Shown here: positions 44,566 through 53,157 of the stretch, one piece after another
How the letters are laid out: each line of letters starts with the position of its first letter
Position numbering within the stretch: position 1 is the stretch's first letter
Source: an uncultured Lachnospiraceae bacterium
GTDB lineage: Bacteria; Bacillota; Clostridia; Lachnospirales; Lachnospiraceae
Reading direction: 5' to 3'
DNA length: 64,000 nt
Assembly: GCA_910585905.1 (NCBI GenBank)
Contig: CAJUID010000002.1
Location: forward strand, 142,567-206,566
Made by a program: the position numbers and the translations under genes
The notes under the pieces: model-generated
Database searches by the model: none
Seen by the model: only the letters and a program-made list of their open reading frames with translations
What the model was told of the DNA's origin: nothing

Positions 44566-44578
44566 CTATACAAGCAAA

Positions 44579-44619
44579 AGAAAAAATCCTGAAAGCAATA
44601 AAACGCTGCCCTCAGGATT
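44579..44619 (-). terminator. Terminator of tRNA-Pro
   Basis: On the minus strand AATCCTGA and TCAGGATT pair across a 19-base loop and are followed by TTTTTTC. It lies 50 bases past the tRNA. Confidence 0.7.
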
Positions 44620-44668
44620 CGCCCCTGCCAAGGTTTGTTTTGCACTCCGCCTTCTCCAAACCTTGAAA

Positions 44669-44742
44669 TCGGCGTGACAGGATTTGAACCTGCGGCCTCG
44701 TCGTCCCGAACGACGCGCTCTACCAAACTGAGCCACACGCCG
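44669..44742 (-). tRNA. tRNA-Pro (anticodon CGG)
   Basis: The minus-strand sequence CGGCGTGTGGCTCAG begins a full cloverleaf: acceptor CGGCGTG/CACGCCG, anticodon arm CGTCG-TTCGGGA-CGACG giving CGG, and T arm GCAGG-TTCAAAT-CCTGT with a variant pair. The discriminator is A and the CCA end is not encoded. Length 74. Confidence 0.93.
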
Positions 44743-44861
44743 AAGTACCTCCCTATTGTATCTCGAATCAGAAAAAATAGCAAGAGGTTTTTCTAAAAAA
44801 TAAATGATATCGGTTTTTTCTCGGTTAATGTTAAATAAAAATGGAACCAATGAGCTTGCCA

Positions 44862-47279
44862 TTACCTCCACTTTTCCCAAAAACGGGATAGATATTCTGG
44901 CATGCTATCCAGTGAAATTACTTCATATGGAAACCATTCCCTCGGAAAAAGTGCCTGATATCCTGTCTGTAAAAAACGGTCATCCAATAGAAGAACCGCG
45001 CCGATATCTTCGGTTGTCCGAATTACCCTCCCAGCAGCCTGCAGCACCTTATTCATACCAGGATACTGGTAGGCATAGCAAAATCCACTGCTTTTTTTCT
45101 CATCAAAATAGTCTTTAAACAGTTCATTTACGGTGCAGACCATTGGAAGCCCAGTTCCCACAATGACGGCGCCAATCAACCGGCTCTCTTTCAAATCAAT
45201 CCCTTCACTAAAAATTCCGCCCATCACACATAACCCAATGCTGGTATATTCTGGTGCATCCTGAAAATGGGCCAAAAATTCTTCGCGTGCCTCTTCTGTC
45301 ATGGCAGTTGACTGTGCGTAAAGAGTAATATGCTCTGGCTTGGTTTCTTCCTCCAGGACAAAATCACACTCCAGCAGATATTGCCTAATCTCCTCCAACA
45401 TCCGATAGGATGGGAAAAATACAAGATAGTTTCCAGTTCTGCTTTTGGCAAAGGAGATAATATATTGTGCGATTTTTTCATACATCAAGGGTCCTCGCCT
45501 GGTATATTTTGTGGAAACATCACGCCCAATCATCAGAAGCCTTTTTTCCACCGAAAATGGAGAGGGTGCATAGATTGCGTAATCATCTTCGCGGCCAGCA
45601 AGTTGTTCTCTGTAATAATGGATTGGCAGTAAAGTTGCAGAAAAAAACACACTGCACCGCCCTTTTTTTAGGTAACTGTCTAAATTTACCGAAGGGTCCA
45701 TGCACTGAAGATGCAGCCTAAAATCTCCCTCCTCCGAGTAATCACTGTAAACAATATAGTGCTCATCAAGCAGTTCGTAAACATTCTGGAACTCCCTCGC
45801 CCCAAAATAGAAGTTCAAAAGCTGTTCCTTTTGGACAGCTGAGAGGGCAGCAACTTGGTCACCACTGTTATGCTCATCTTCTTGAAAAAATTCTTCCAGC
45901 ATGGTACAGAGCCTCGTGAGGCGCAAAATAAAGTCTTCTATTTCCAGTGGGTTATATTTTTGTGAACTATCACATTCCCGTTTCAATGCCAGGAGAATTC
46001 GGCCGCAGGCTTCGATTGCATTGGCTATTTTGCGTGAGCATGGTTTTGCCAGTTTCTTCATGGCGGTAAACTCTTCTTTAATTAATGTAGCAGAATACAT
46101 TTCCCTTGCCCGGTCTACCAGATTATGAGCCTCATCAACCAGAAAAACAAAATCATTTTCACCCCCTGTTGCAAAAAAACGTTTTAGGCAGGCAGTTGGG
46201 TCAAAGACATAGTTGTAGTCGCCAATAACTACATCACACCAGGTAGAGATATCTAGAGACATTTCAAATGGACAGACCCGGTGCTTTTTTGCATATTTCA
46301 ATATACAATCCCTTGTCATAATTGTCTCATGGGTCAATATGTCAAACACAGCATTGTTAATCCGGTCAAAATGCCCTTTTGCCCGTTCACACGTAGAAGG
46401 ATTGCAGGCTGTTTTTTCAAGGATGCAGATTTTTTCCTTTGCGGTCAAGGTAACGCATTTTAACATCGCCCCCTGCCTTTCTAGTAATAAAAAGGTGTCT
46501 TCGGCTACTGTACGAGTAATGGTTTTTGCTGTCAGGTAAAACAGTTTTTCCGTAAGGCTTTCACCAATGGATTTTACAGCAGGAAAAACCGTAGAGATTG
46601 TTTTTCCGACGCCGGTCGGAGCCTCAATATAGAGACGCTTTTTGCGCAGGATGCTCTGATATACTCCCTTAACTAGTTTAGACTGGCCTTCCCTGTAGGA
46701 AAAGGGAAACTCCAGTTTTTTTAGTGATGTATTTCGGTCATCCTGCCATTTGATTTGCCATGCAGCCCATTTTACATAGTCTTGCAGGATTGCATAGAAC
46801 TGGTCGGAAATTTCCTGAAACGAAAGCTGTTCTTCAAAATAGCGCACCTTTTCTGTAGGAATATGGCAATAGGTCATACGAAGCCCCAGCCTTGGCAACT
46901 GATTTTGATAAGCATAAATATAAGCATAACAGAGTGCCTGTGCACGGTGGACTGGCACCGCCTCTTTCATGCCGCGGATATCGCGGTATACACCTTTGAT
47001 CTCATCAATTACTTCGCCGTTCTCATCCGTAAAAATACCATCAGCACGTCCTTCTAACGTAATTGTAAAATCAATGCCATTGCAGGAAACAGGGATTTCA
47101 TCAGAGAGTGTCACCTCAGGACGGTAGGCTTTCCCCATGCGCCGTTGTAGTTTTTTGTGTATCCGCATCCCCTCCTGCATTGCATCTGGGTCTTTTAACC
47201 CAGTCTGGGAAGTTGACAGATCGCCAGAGCGCATAATAAATTCTACGAGATTGCGTACCGATATTTTAATAGAATGCAT
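44862..47279 (-). CDS. XPD/DinG-like helicase with N-terminal Cas4-like nuclease domain
   Basis: The 805-residue protein has Walker A APTGVGKT (near 220), Walker B VDEAHN and a late QAAGRVIRT motif of superfamily 2 helicases of the Rad3/XPD/DinG type. Four cysteines between the motifs (about residues 275-345, in KICILEKTACNPSTC and RVCPF) fit the iron-sulfur cluster of this group. The N-terminal 130 residues contain GRADGIFTD and VIDEIKG, a PD-(D/E)XK nuclease pattern like Cas4. The likely role is DNA repair or processing of branched DNA. It lies 33 bases after DNA polymerase IV on the same strand, so a repair operon is probable. Confidence 0.85.
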   Translation of the reverse strand: MHSIKISVRNLVEFIMRSGDLSTSQTGLKDPDAMQEGMRIHKKLQRRMGKAYRPEVTLSDEIPVSCNGIDFTITLEGRADGIFTDENGEVIDEIKGVYRDIRGMKEAVPVHRAQALCYAYIYAYQNQLPRLGLRMTYCHIPTEKVRYFEEQLSFQEISDQFYAILQDYVKWAAWQIKWQDDRNTSLKKLEFPFSYREGQSKLVKGVYQSILRKKRLYIEAPTGVGKTISTVFPAVKSIGESLTEKLFYLTAKTITRTVAEDTFLLLERQGAMLKCVTLTAKEKICILEKTACNPSTCERAKGHFDRINNAVFDILTHETIMTRDCILKYAKKHRVCPFEMSLDISTWCDVVIGDYNYVFDPTACLKRFFATGGENDFVFLVDEAHNLVDRAREMYSATLIKEEFTAMKKLAKPCSRKIANAIEACGRILLALKRECDSSQKYNPLEIEDFILRLTRLCTMLEEFFQEDEHNSGDQVAALSAVQKEQLLNFYFGAREFQNVYELLDEHYIVYSDYSEEGDFRLHLQCMDPSVNLDSYLKKGRCSVFFSATLLPIHYYREQLAGREDDYAIYAPSPFSVEKRLLMIGRDVSTKYTRRGPLMYEKIAQYIISFAKSRTGNYLVFFPSYRMLEEIRQYLLECDFVLEEETKPEHITLYAQSTAMTEEAREEFLAHFQDAPEYTSIGLCVMGGIFSEGIDLKESRLIGAVIVGTGLPMVCTVNELFKDYFDEKKSSGFCYAYQYPGMNKVLQAAGRVIRTTEDIGAVLLLDDRFLQTGYQALFPREWFPYEVISLDSMPEYLSRFWEKWR

Positions 47280-47312
47280 AAAAATCCCCTTTCCGCCTGT
47301 GTCCGATGTACA

Positions 47313-48557
47313 CTACTTTTTTCTTTCCCGTTTTGCTTTCTGGAGCCCACCGCCCATATGCTCCGCTTCCGAATCTATAAAGCAGGCACGCATAACAGAA
47401 TCCTCACCATAACGGTTCCGTATTGAGTCTATGGCATTATTTAATTTCGACAATTTTTCATATTTCTGCATATCAAATAAATTGTATTGTTCATAACGCT
47501 CTGCGCTGGCATGGCTGGTACTCACCCCCAAAAGGCGGAGAGGTATCTCATTCCATGCCTGTTTGAATAGCGTGGCGGCGGCCTCGTATATTTTTTCTGT
47601 TACATCTGTTGAGGACAGAAGTGTCATTTGCTTGGAAATATGATGAAACTCAAAATCTACCAAGGTAATAGATACTACGCTAATATATACATGGTCAGCA
47701 CGTATTCTGGCACCGACAGTTTCACAAAGCGAAAGGATAATTTTTAATGCAGTATCGCTATCTGTAATATCAAAGTGTGTTGTAACTGAATTTCCATATC
47801 CCTTATTTGGGTCTGGTTGTTCCTTTAAGATATCAGTATCAATTCCGTTGGCATAATTCCAAATTACTTCCCCATGTTTTTTAAGATGTGCCCTTATCAT
47901 ATTTGGGTCGCTCTGCGCCAAATCTCCAATTGTTTTTATCCCAAGAAAGTGTAATTTTTTAGAAGAGGACCTGCCAACATAAAAAAGGTTTTCAACCGGT
48001 AGAGGCCAGAGCTTTGTTTTAACCTCATCTGGAAAAAGTGTGTGTACCCTGTCTGGCTTGGTAAAGTCTGAAGCCATCTTTGCGAGAAGTTTATTATTTG
48101 ATACTCCAATATTAACCGTAAAACCCAGCTTGCTTTTTATTTCTTTTCGGAGTGTGTGGGCATATTCAACTGGGTCACCATGAAGCTGTTCCATTCCGGT
48201 CATATCACAAAATGCCTCGTCAATGCTATATTGCTCTACAATTGGGGAATGCATTTTTAGCAGCTCAATAAAAGCATCCGATTTTTCCACATACAACGGA
48301 AAGTTTGGTGGAATAATGGCAAGATGCGGGCATTTTTTCCTCGCACTCACCAATGGTTCACCTGTCTGGATATGATATGCTTTTGCTGGTGTAGATTTTG
48401 CAAGAACAATTCCATGCCGTTCCTCCTGGCTGCCACCGATGACTGCGGGAATTGTGCGGATATCTTGCGCATTTTCATTGATAGATATATCATAGCACGC
48501 CTGCCAAGACAGAAAAGCAGCGTTGACATCTATGTGGTAGATTATTGTTTCTGGCAT
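47313..48557 (-). CDS. dinB: DNA polymerase IV (Y family)
   Basis: The 414-residue protein starts IIYHIDVNAAFLSWQA with the first catalytic Asp; SIDEAFCDMTG gives the second acidic pair. The little-finger domain follows (from about 240). Length and order match DinB, an error-prone polymerase for translesion synthesis. GGGGGG lies about 7 bases before the ATG. No LexA-type box is obvious upstream. The helicase gene follows closely, implying co-expression. The 144-bp repeat copy B lies 65 bases upstream. Confidence 0.9.
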   Translation of the reverse strand: MPETIIYHIDVNAAFLSWQACYDISINENAQDIRTIPAVIGGSQEERHGIVLAKSTPAKAYHIQTGEPLVSARKKCPHLAIIPPNFPLYVEKSDAFIELLKMHSPIVEQYSIDEAFCDMTGMEQLHGDPVEYAHTLRKEIKSKLGFTVNIGVSNNKLLAKMASDFTKPDRVHTLFPDEVKTKLWPLPVENLFYVGRSSSKKLHFLGIKTIGDLAQSDPNMIRAHLKKHGEVIWNYANGIDTDILKEQPDPNKGYGNSVTTHFDITDSDTALKIILSLCETVGARIRADHVYISVVSITLVDFEFHHISKQMTLLSSTDVTEKIYEAAATLFKQAWNEIPLRLLGVSTSHASAERYEQYNLFDMQKYEKLSKLNNAIDSIRNRYGEDSVMRACFIDSEAEHMGGGLQKAKRERKK

Positions 48558-48621
48558 GGATTTCCCCCCCTTTTTTTTCTATAAAAACCAACCATCTGCC
48601 GCGAGCGCATGAATTACTTCC

Positions 48622-48765
48622 TTTATTCCCGCGAAGCAACGAGCCAAGCGCGAGCTTGCTCGCATTTGGCGACTGCCGCGAGGGTCAAATACCCCGCCCC
48701 TCTGGGGCGAACTTGCTAAAAAGAAGCTAAGTCATGCCCCGTTGCTTGCAGCGGGGTATTTGACT
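48622..48765 (+). repeat. 144-bp repeat, copy B
   Basis: Identical to copy A at 44422-44565; the two copies begin exactly 4200 bases apart and flank the tRNA-Pro, helicase and polymerase genes in direct orientation. The remaining gap to 49053 is AT-rich; it has a TGATAATCA element at 48849 and a small hairpin CTCCAT/ATGGAG near 48994-49014. Confidence 0.9.
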
Positions 48766-49053
48766 ATATAACAGTTTGGCTTTTCCTATTTTTAAGAAAG
48801 GATAACCGATTCAAAAAATGTGCACTCAGATATATAACGGTCATTGACAATGATAATCAATAAGAATATAATAACAGAACGAATGTTCAGAGTAAATAGT
48901 TATTTTTGATACAGAATGCTAATTTTTCTATTGATTAATTGTGATATAGTGGTAAGCATACTGAACGCTTTTGAACATACTTAGAAGTCCGCAACTCCAT
49001 TTCCTGTGTATGGAGCCGGAATTCTTCACAAAATTAAGGAGGTGTGAGGGCGG

Positions 49054-49182
49054 ATGGGTTGTTTTATATGGATGCAGCTTGCCGCAGATGAAAAAAGGAA
49101 AAAGATGCTGAAAAAAAGTGGTGTCATTTTATGCAAAGAAAATAAAGGTATAGAACACATCACTGCATACGCGAGAATCTAG
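49054..49182 (+). CDS. Possible 42-residue basic peptide upstream of the AraC-type gene
   Basis: The frame starts MGCFIWMQLAADEKRKKMLK and ends ITAYARI. AAGGAGG lies 11 bases before the ATG, slightly far. It is followed by the hairpin that covers the ribosome site of the AraC-type gene, so it may be a leader peptide. No family recognised; may be chance. Confidence 0.3.
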   Translation: MGCFIWMQLAADEKRKKMLKKSGVILCKENKGIEHITAYARI

Positions 49183-49203
49183 GCAGGCAGTAGCGGTAGC
49201 TGT

Positions 49204-49232
49204 CTCCTATCTCTGACAGTTATAGATAGGAG
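49204..49232 (+). promoter_or_regulatory. Hairpin that covers the ribosome site of the AraC-type gene
   Basis: CTCCTATCT (49204-49212) pairs perfectly with AGATAGGAG (49224-49232). The second arm contains the first five bases of the Shine-Dalgarno sequence AGGAGGG (49228-49234). Translation of the regulator would therefore depend on opening this stem. Confidence 0.55.
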
Positions 49233-49244
49233 GGATTCTATATA

Positions 49245-49619
49245 GTGGGCAGAAATAGGACATTAGATCATGTAATATGTTACATTGAGGAAAATATTTG
49301 CAGCAAGTTGACTGTCGAAGATATTGCAGCGAAGGCTTATATATCTCCGGCACATTTACAGAGATTATTTCATATCACCTTTGGCATGACAATTGCGGAA
49401 TATGTCCGCAGCCGGAAATTGCAAAAGGCATTAGAACTTTTATACAATACAGACCGGAAGGTCTGTGATATAGCTTATGATGTTGGATTTGAACATGAAT
49501 CATCTTTTATCCGAAGTTTTAAAAGGGAATTTGGTGTAACGCCGCATGAGGCAAGAAAACACCCATATGGGATAAAGCTTACTCCGCCAAGGGGATTTGG
49601 AAATAGTTACTTTTCTTAA
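49245..49619 (+). CDS. AraC-family transcriptional regulator (DNA-binding domain only)
   Basis: The 124-residue protein is essentially the double helix-turn-helix of AraC proteins: LTVEDIAAKAYISPAHLQRL and VCDIAYDVGFEHESSFIRSF, then FGVTPHEARK. The ligand-binding domain common in the family is missing, so it resembles MarA/SoxS-type short activators, controlled by abundance. The GTG start has AGGAGGG 10 bases upstream. A hairpin hides that site. A terminator follows at 49631-49672. Target genes are unknown. Confidence 0.82.
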   Translation: MGRNRTLDHVICYIEENICSKLTVEDIAAKAYISPAHLQRLFHITFGMTIAEYVRSRKLQKALELLYNTDRKVCDIAYDVGFEHESSFIRSFKREFGVTPHEARKHPYGIKLTPPRGFGNSYFS

Positions 49620-49630
49620 ATTAATAATAA

Positions 49631-49672
49631 CGGCTTCCAGTAATATGCAGTTCATTACCGGAAGCCGTTTTA
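49631..49672 (+). terminator. Intrinsic terminator after the AraC-type gene
   Basis: CGGCTTCCAGTAAT and ATTACCGGAAGCCG pair with one mismatch around a short loop, followed by TTTTATT. Confidence 0.75.
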
Positions 49673-49737
49673 TTCTCGCGCAAGCAACGAGCCAAACGCA
49701 ATGCTTGCAAAGAACTGAAAGTTCCTTTGCACATGAC
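49672..49737 (+). repeat. Decayed relative of the 144-bp repeat
   Basis: ATTCTCGCGCAAGCAACGAG, then CCAAACGCAATGCTTG, follow the left end of the 144-bp repeat; the rest is replaced by AAGAACTGAAAGTTCCTTTG. It fills the space between the terminator and the bioY stop. Confidence 0.5.
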
Positions 49738-50315
49738 TATAACTCTGCAATGCGCCTAAATTGCGGCACGATTTGCGCCGCTACAATTGCCTTTAAAATG
49801 TCCAGAGGAAGAAATGGCAAGAACCCTGTGATTATCGCCTGCTTTATGGAAAGACCAGTCAGTGCCATAAGCCATCCGGCGCCAAATATATCAATAAATA
49901 GTGCAGCGCCCATCGCAATAACCGTGTAGTATATACGGTTATATCCCCTGCCGCGAAGAAGCGGTACAAGGATAGAACTCATCACAAAGGCAATGCTGTA
50001 ACCTCCCCAACCACTTGCAATATAGGAAATGCCGGCATTGCCGCCGATAAACACCGGCACTCCAACTATGCCTAGCAGCAACCAGGTTAGAGTAATGCAG
50101 AAAGATTGTCTCAGTGGAAATACAAGAACGATCAGCAGCACAATAAAATTAAGAAAAGCAATATGGGAACCTGCAGGCAGTGGAATGCTTATATAAGCAG
50201 AAACACACAGGATAGCAGCAAATAATGCTGTAATTACCAAAGAGCGCGTGTGAATTGTTGCCTGCGCAGCCACGGAATAATCTGCGGGCTTTTTTGTATC
50301 TGTTTTTGTATTCAT
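49737..50315 (-). CDS. bioY: BioY biotin transporter substrate-binding subunit
   Basis: The 192-residue protein has six membrane helices and the BioY pattern: ISIPLPAGSHIAFLNFIVLL, GIVGVPVFIGGNAGISYIA (GVPVF is the family mark), SGWGGYSIAF and a late FLPLDILKA. BioY is the S component of ECF transporters and brings biotin into the cell with the shared EcfAAT module, which is not in the window. It is divergent from bioB; the operator at 50661-50691 lies between them, so both genes should respond to biotin through BirA. Confidence 0.9.
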   Translation of the reverse strand: MNTKTDTKKPADYSVAAQATIHTRSLVITALFAAILCVSAYISIPLPAGSHIAFLNFIVLLIVLVFPLRQSFCITLTWLLLGIVGVPVFIGGNAGISYIASGWGGYSIAFVMSSILVPLLRGRGYNRIYYTVIAMGAALFIDIFGAGWLMALTGLSIKQAIITGFLPFLPLDILKAIVAAQIVPQFRRIAEL

Positions 50316-50357
50316 TTTTTTTACATTCCTTTCTCTATTTGATGCTTATTATATGAT

Positions 50358-50556
50358 GTTGGGGTCAAAAGGTATTTTGCCCCCAACAGATGCCACGAAT
50401 TGCTACATTGCTACGCAATTTCCGCAATTCTATAAACACCTCCAATCCCGCATATTTGCAAGCAAATCTGCTTCTTGTCGGTGTTTGGCGGTTCAAGCCA
50501 GTAGATAGCAATTTGCATGTAAACATGCATTGCTATCTACTTTTGACCCTGGCATC
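50358..50556 (-). repeat. Dispersed MITE-like repeat, copy 2
   Basis: Opposite in orientation to copy 1 (4359-4586). The ends are inverted: GGGGTCAAAAGG at 50361 and CTTTTGACCC at 50540-50549. Within, TAGATAGCAAT and ATTGCTATCTA pair (50505-50542), and TTGGGGTCAAAA pairs imperfectly with TTTTGCCCCCAA (50359-50386). It lies in the bioY leader between gene and operator. Confidence 0.7.
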
Positions 50557-50660
50557 ATTATATTAAATTATTGAGGAAAAAGGGTATTTCATATCCGACG
50601 GATGTTATAATTTGTTGTCTGCTTTACCTCTGGAAATTATAGTATTAGAAAAAAGATTGT

Positions 50661-50713
50661 TTGTCAACCTAATTTTATATTTGGTTGACAAATATCTCAA
50701 GAACCGATAAGAT
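50661..50713 (+). promoter_or_regulatory. BirA-type operator and bioB promoter
   Basis: TTGTCAACC (50661-50669) and GGTTGACAA (50683-50691) form a perfect dyad of the biotin-repressor type. The right arm contains the -35 element TTGACA (50685-50690) of a promoter with TAAGAT 17 bases on (50708-50713), leading to bioB. The site is symmetrical and lies between bioY and bioB, so it could serve both. Confidence 0.85.
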
Positions 50714-50756
50714 GTTATTAACATTATATGGTAACTATATTTGGAGGTTGTTATAA

Positions 50757-51725
50757 ATGAAGTTTGTTCAAAATTTAAAGGAAAAAGTGTTGAGTGGAGG
50801 ATATATTAACAAGGACGAGGCATTACAGCTTGCCAACGCAGACTTAGAGGCGCTTTGCAGTGCTGCCGATGAAATTCGGAGTGTATTTTGCCAAAATGGC
50901 TTTGATATTTGTACAATAATTAATGGAAAAAGCGGAAAATGTACTGAAAATTGCAAATACTGTGCGCAGGCAGGCTGTCATGCAACCTCTGCCGCAGAGT
51001 ATCCTCTTCTGGAAACCAAACAGCTGTTGGAGGAAGCCAGGCATAACGAAAAACAAGGTGTCCTGCGTTATTCCATTGTGACTTCTGGAAGAAGATTAAG
51101 TCCCAAAGAAGTAGAATTAGCATGTGAAAGTATTAAAACAATTAAACATGAAACTAACATAGAAGTTTGCGCTTCATTCGGGCTTTTGGAAGAAGAAGAC
51201 TTTAAAAAACTAAAAGAGGCCGGGGTGTCAAGGATTCATAATAACTTGGAATCTTCTAGACGTTATTTCCCAGAAGTGTGTACAACGCATACATATCGTG
51301 ACAAAATTACAGCAATTCAGGCTGCACAAAAGGCAGGGCTGTCGGTATGCAGCGGTGGGATAATGGGAATCGGTGAGACTATGGAGGACAGGATTGATAT
51401 GGCACTGGAACTAAGGGCGCTAGAGATTCGTTCCGTTCCAGTCAATATGCTCAATCCGATTCCCGGAACGCCGCTTGCAGACCAAAAGATACTTTCGGAA
51501 GATGAAATGCGCAGGATTATAGCGATTTACCGTTTTATCTTGCCGCAAGCTTCTATCCGCATGGCAGGCGGGCGGGGGCTGCTGGAGGATAAGGGCATGA
51601 AATGTTTCCAATCTGGTGCAAACGCTGCGATTTCCGGCGATATGCTTACAACATCCGGCATTACAGTAGCAAAAGATTTGGAAATGCTTGAGCAGCTTGG
51701 CTATGTCCCAAGGTTATCGGAGTAA
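50757..51725 (+). CDS. bioB: Biotin synthase
   Basis: The 322-residue radical SAM enzyme inserts sulfur into dethiobiotin. Cys62, Cys66 and Cys69 in KCTENCKYCAQ hold the 4Fe-4S cluster; CASFGLL, HNNLESS and MLNPIPGTPL match BioB, and the Arg of SIRMAGGR belongs to the 2Fe-2S ligand region. TTGGAGG precedes the ATG. No bioA, bioD or bioF lies here, so precursors must come from elsewhere. The control site upstream is of the BirA type. Confidence 0.93.
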   Translation: MKFVQNLKEKVLSGGYINKDEALQLANADLEALCSAADEIRSVFCQNGFDICTIINGKSGKCTENCKYCAQAGCHATSAAEYPLLETKQLLEEARHNEKQGVLRYSIVTSGRRLSPKEVELACESIKTIKHETNIEVCASFGLLEEEDFKKLKEAGVSRIHNNLESSRRYFPEVCTTHTYRDKITAIQAAQKAGLSVCSGGIMGIGETMEDRIDMALELRALEIRSVPVNMLNPIPGTPLADQKILSEDEMRRIIAIYRFILPQASIRMAGGRGLLEDKGMKCFQSGANAAISGDMLTTSGITVAKDLEMLEQLGYVPRLSE

Positions 51726-51777
51726 AATATCCCGCAGCAAGCTTGCGTTTGGCTAGCTGTGGATGTGAGAATAAATA

Positions 51778-51921
51778 TTTATTCCCGCGAAGCAACGAGC
51801 CAAGCGCGAGCTTGCTCGCATTTGGCGACTGCCGCGAGGGTCAAATACCCTGCTCCTCTGGGGCGAACTTGCTAAAAAGAAGCTAAGTCATGCCCCGTTG
51901 CTTGCAGCGGGGTATTTGACT
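51778..51921 (+). repeat. 144-bp repeat, copy C
   Basis: Same length and start as copies A, B and D, with two substitutions (CCCTGCTCC instead of CCCCGCCCC), which weaken one inner stem. Just before it, 51731-51774 holds a decayed piece of the same family in opposite orientation (GCAAGCTTGCGTTTGGCT). It separates bioB from the thiolase operon. Confidence 0.9.
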
Positions 51922-52005
51922 TTCCAGATTAGCAATTAACAATTTGAACTTTGCAATATAGGCAAGGTGATAGTATATGGATGAGTACCAGAAATGAGGA
52001 GTTCC

Positions 52006-53154
52006 ATGAAAAAAGTATATTTATTAGGCGGTGGACGGAGTTATATCGGGATAGAAAATAGCATGTACCGCCATATTCCTGCCGAGATATTAGGAGCCAA
52101 GACGCTGAGAAAGGTACTATTGCCGTATGATATAAATGGACTTGATGGAATCATTGCCGGAAATGGAGTGGGTGCGGGTGGTAACATCACACGTTTGATG
52201 ATGCTGGAAGCTGGTTTGCCAGAAAAAATCCCAGCCGTTACAGTAGACTTGCAATGTGGTTCAGGATTAGAAGCAATTGGCATTGCTGCTGCCAAAATTG
52301 CATGTGGGATGGGAGACTTTTATATTGCTGGAGGATTTGAGAGCAGTTCAACCGCACCAAGAAGAGGATACCATGCCAATCATGCGGATTATGAAAAATT
52401 TGGCGGGGTATCAGGCTGGTATCAGGTTGCAAAATTTGCTCCTGGCAGTCACAGGGAAACTTCTATGCTGGAAGGGGCAGAAAATACAGCAAAAAGATAT
52501 AAAATTACAAGGCAGGAGATGAACCCCTGGGTTATTCGGAGCCATCAGCTTGCAAAAGAGACAGAGGAAAACGGCTATCTGCATGATATTGTATTTGAAG
52601 TGTTGGAGGGATGCCGCCGGGATGAGGGGATTCGGAAAAGAATGAGTGATAAGTTACTAGACAGGCTGCCTTGTGTGCTTACGGATGGAGAAACTATTAC
52701 AGCAGGCAACGCCTGCCTGACCAATGATGGCGCGGCGTTTGTGGCTCTCTGCTCAGAAGAGTATGCGAAACAACATAGCCTGACGCCAAAGGCAGAGTTT
52801 ATAGGAATGGTGGAAATTGGTGCAAACCCAGAGGAGAGCCCAGTAACCGCAATTTTGGCAATTGGCAGGCTTCTTGAGAGATACCATTTAACAGCGCAGG
52901 ATATTGATATTTTTGAGTGCAATGAGGCATTTGCTGTAATTGATGTATTATTTGCAAGGACCTATCCAGATAAGACGGATTGCTATAATATTTTCGGCGG
53001 GGCGCTTGCATATGGCCATCCATATGGGGCATCGGGGGGGATTATTACACTCCATGCGCTCCGTGCATTGGAAAAGACTGGCGGGAGGTTTGGAATATGC
53101 AGCATTGCAGCAGCAGGAGGCGTCGGGACGGCAATTCTTATCAAAAGGATATAA
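52006..53154 (+). CDS. Thiolase family protein (acetyl-CoA acetyltransferase-like)
   Basis: The 382-residue protein starts at the ATG at 52006 after GAGGAG. It has the thiolase nucleophile in VDLQCGSGLEA, a GALAYGHPYGASGG block with the catalytic His, and CSIAAAGGVGTA with the second Cys. The usual NEAFA motif appears as ECNEAFAVID. So all four catalytic elements are present. It condenses or cleaves beta-ketoacyl-CoA. The acyl-CoA ligase gene begins 3 bases after its stop and an enoyl reductase follows, suggesting a small acyl-chain-building or degrading route. Confidence 0.85.
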   Translation: MKKVYLLGGGRSYIGIENSMYRHIPAEILGAKTLRKVLLPYDINGLDGIIAGNGVGAGGNITRLMMLEAGLPEKIPAVTVDLQCGSGLEAIGIAAAKIACGMGDFYIAGGFESSSTAPRRGYHANHADYEKFGGVSGWYQVAKFAPGSHRETSMLEGAENTAKRYKITRQEMNPWVIRSHQLAKETEENGYLHDIVFEVLEGCRRDEGIRKRMSDKLLDRLPCVLTDGETITAGNACLTNDGAAFVALCSEEYAKQHSLTPKAEFIGMVEIGANPEESPVTAILAIGRLLERYHLTAQDIDIFECNEAFAVIDVLFARTYPDKTDCYNIFGGALAYGHPYGASGGIITLHALRALEKTGGRFGICSIAAAGGVGTAILIKRI

Positions 53155-53157
53155 CAC

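Noticed and set aside
48840..48870. Fur box near TGATAATCA at 48849
   Set aside because: Only a half-symmetrical match and no adjacent -10 element; not enough to call an operator.
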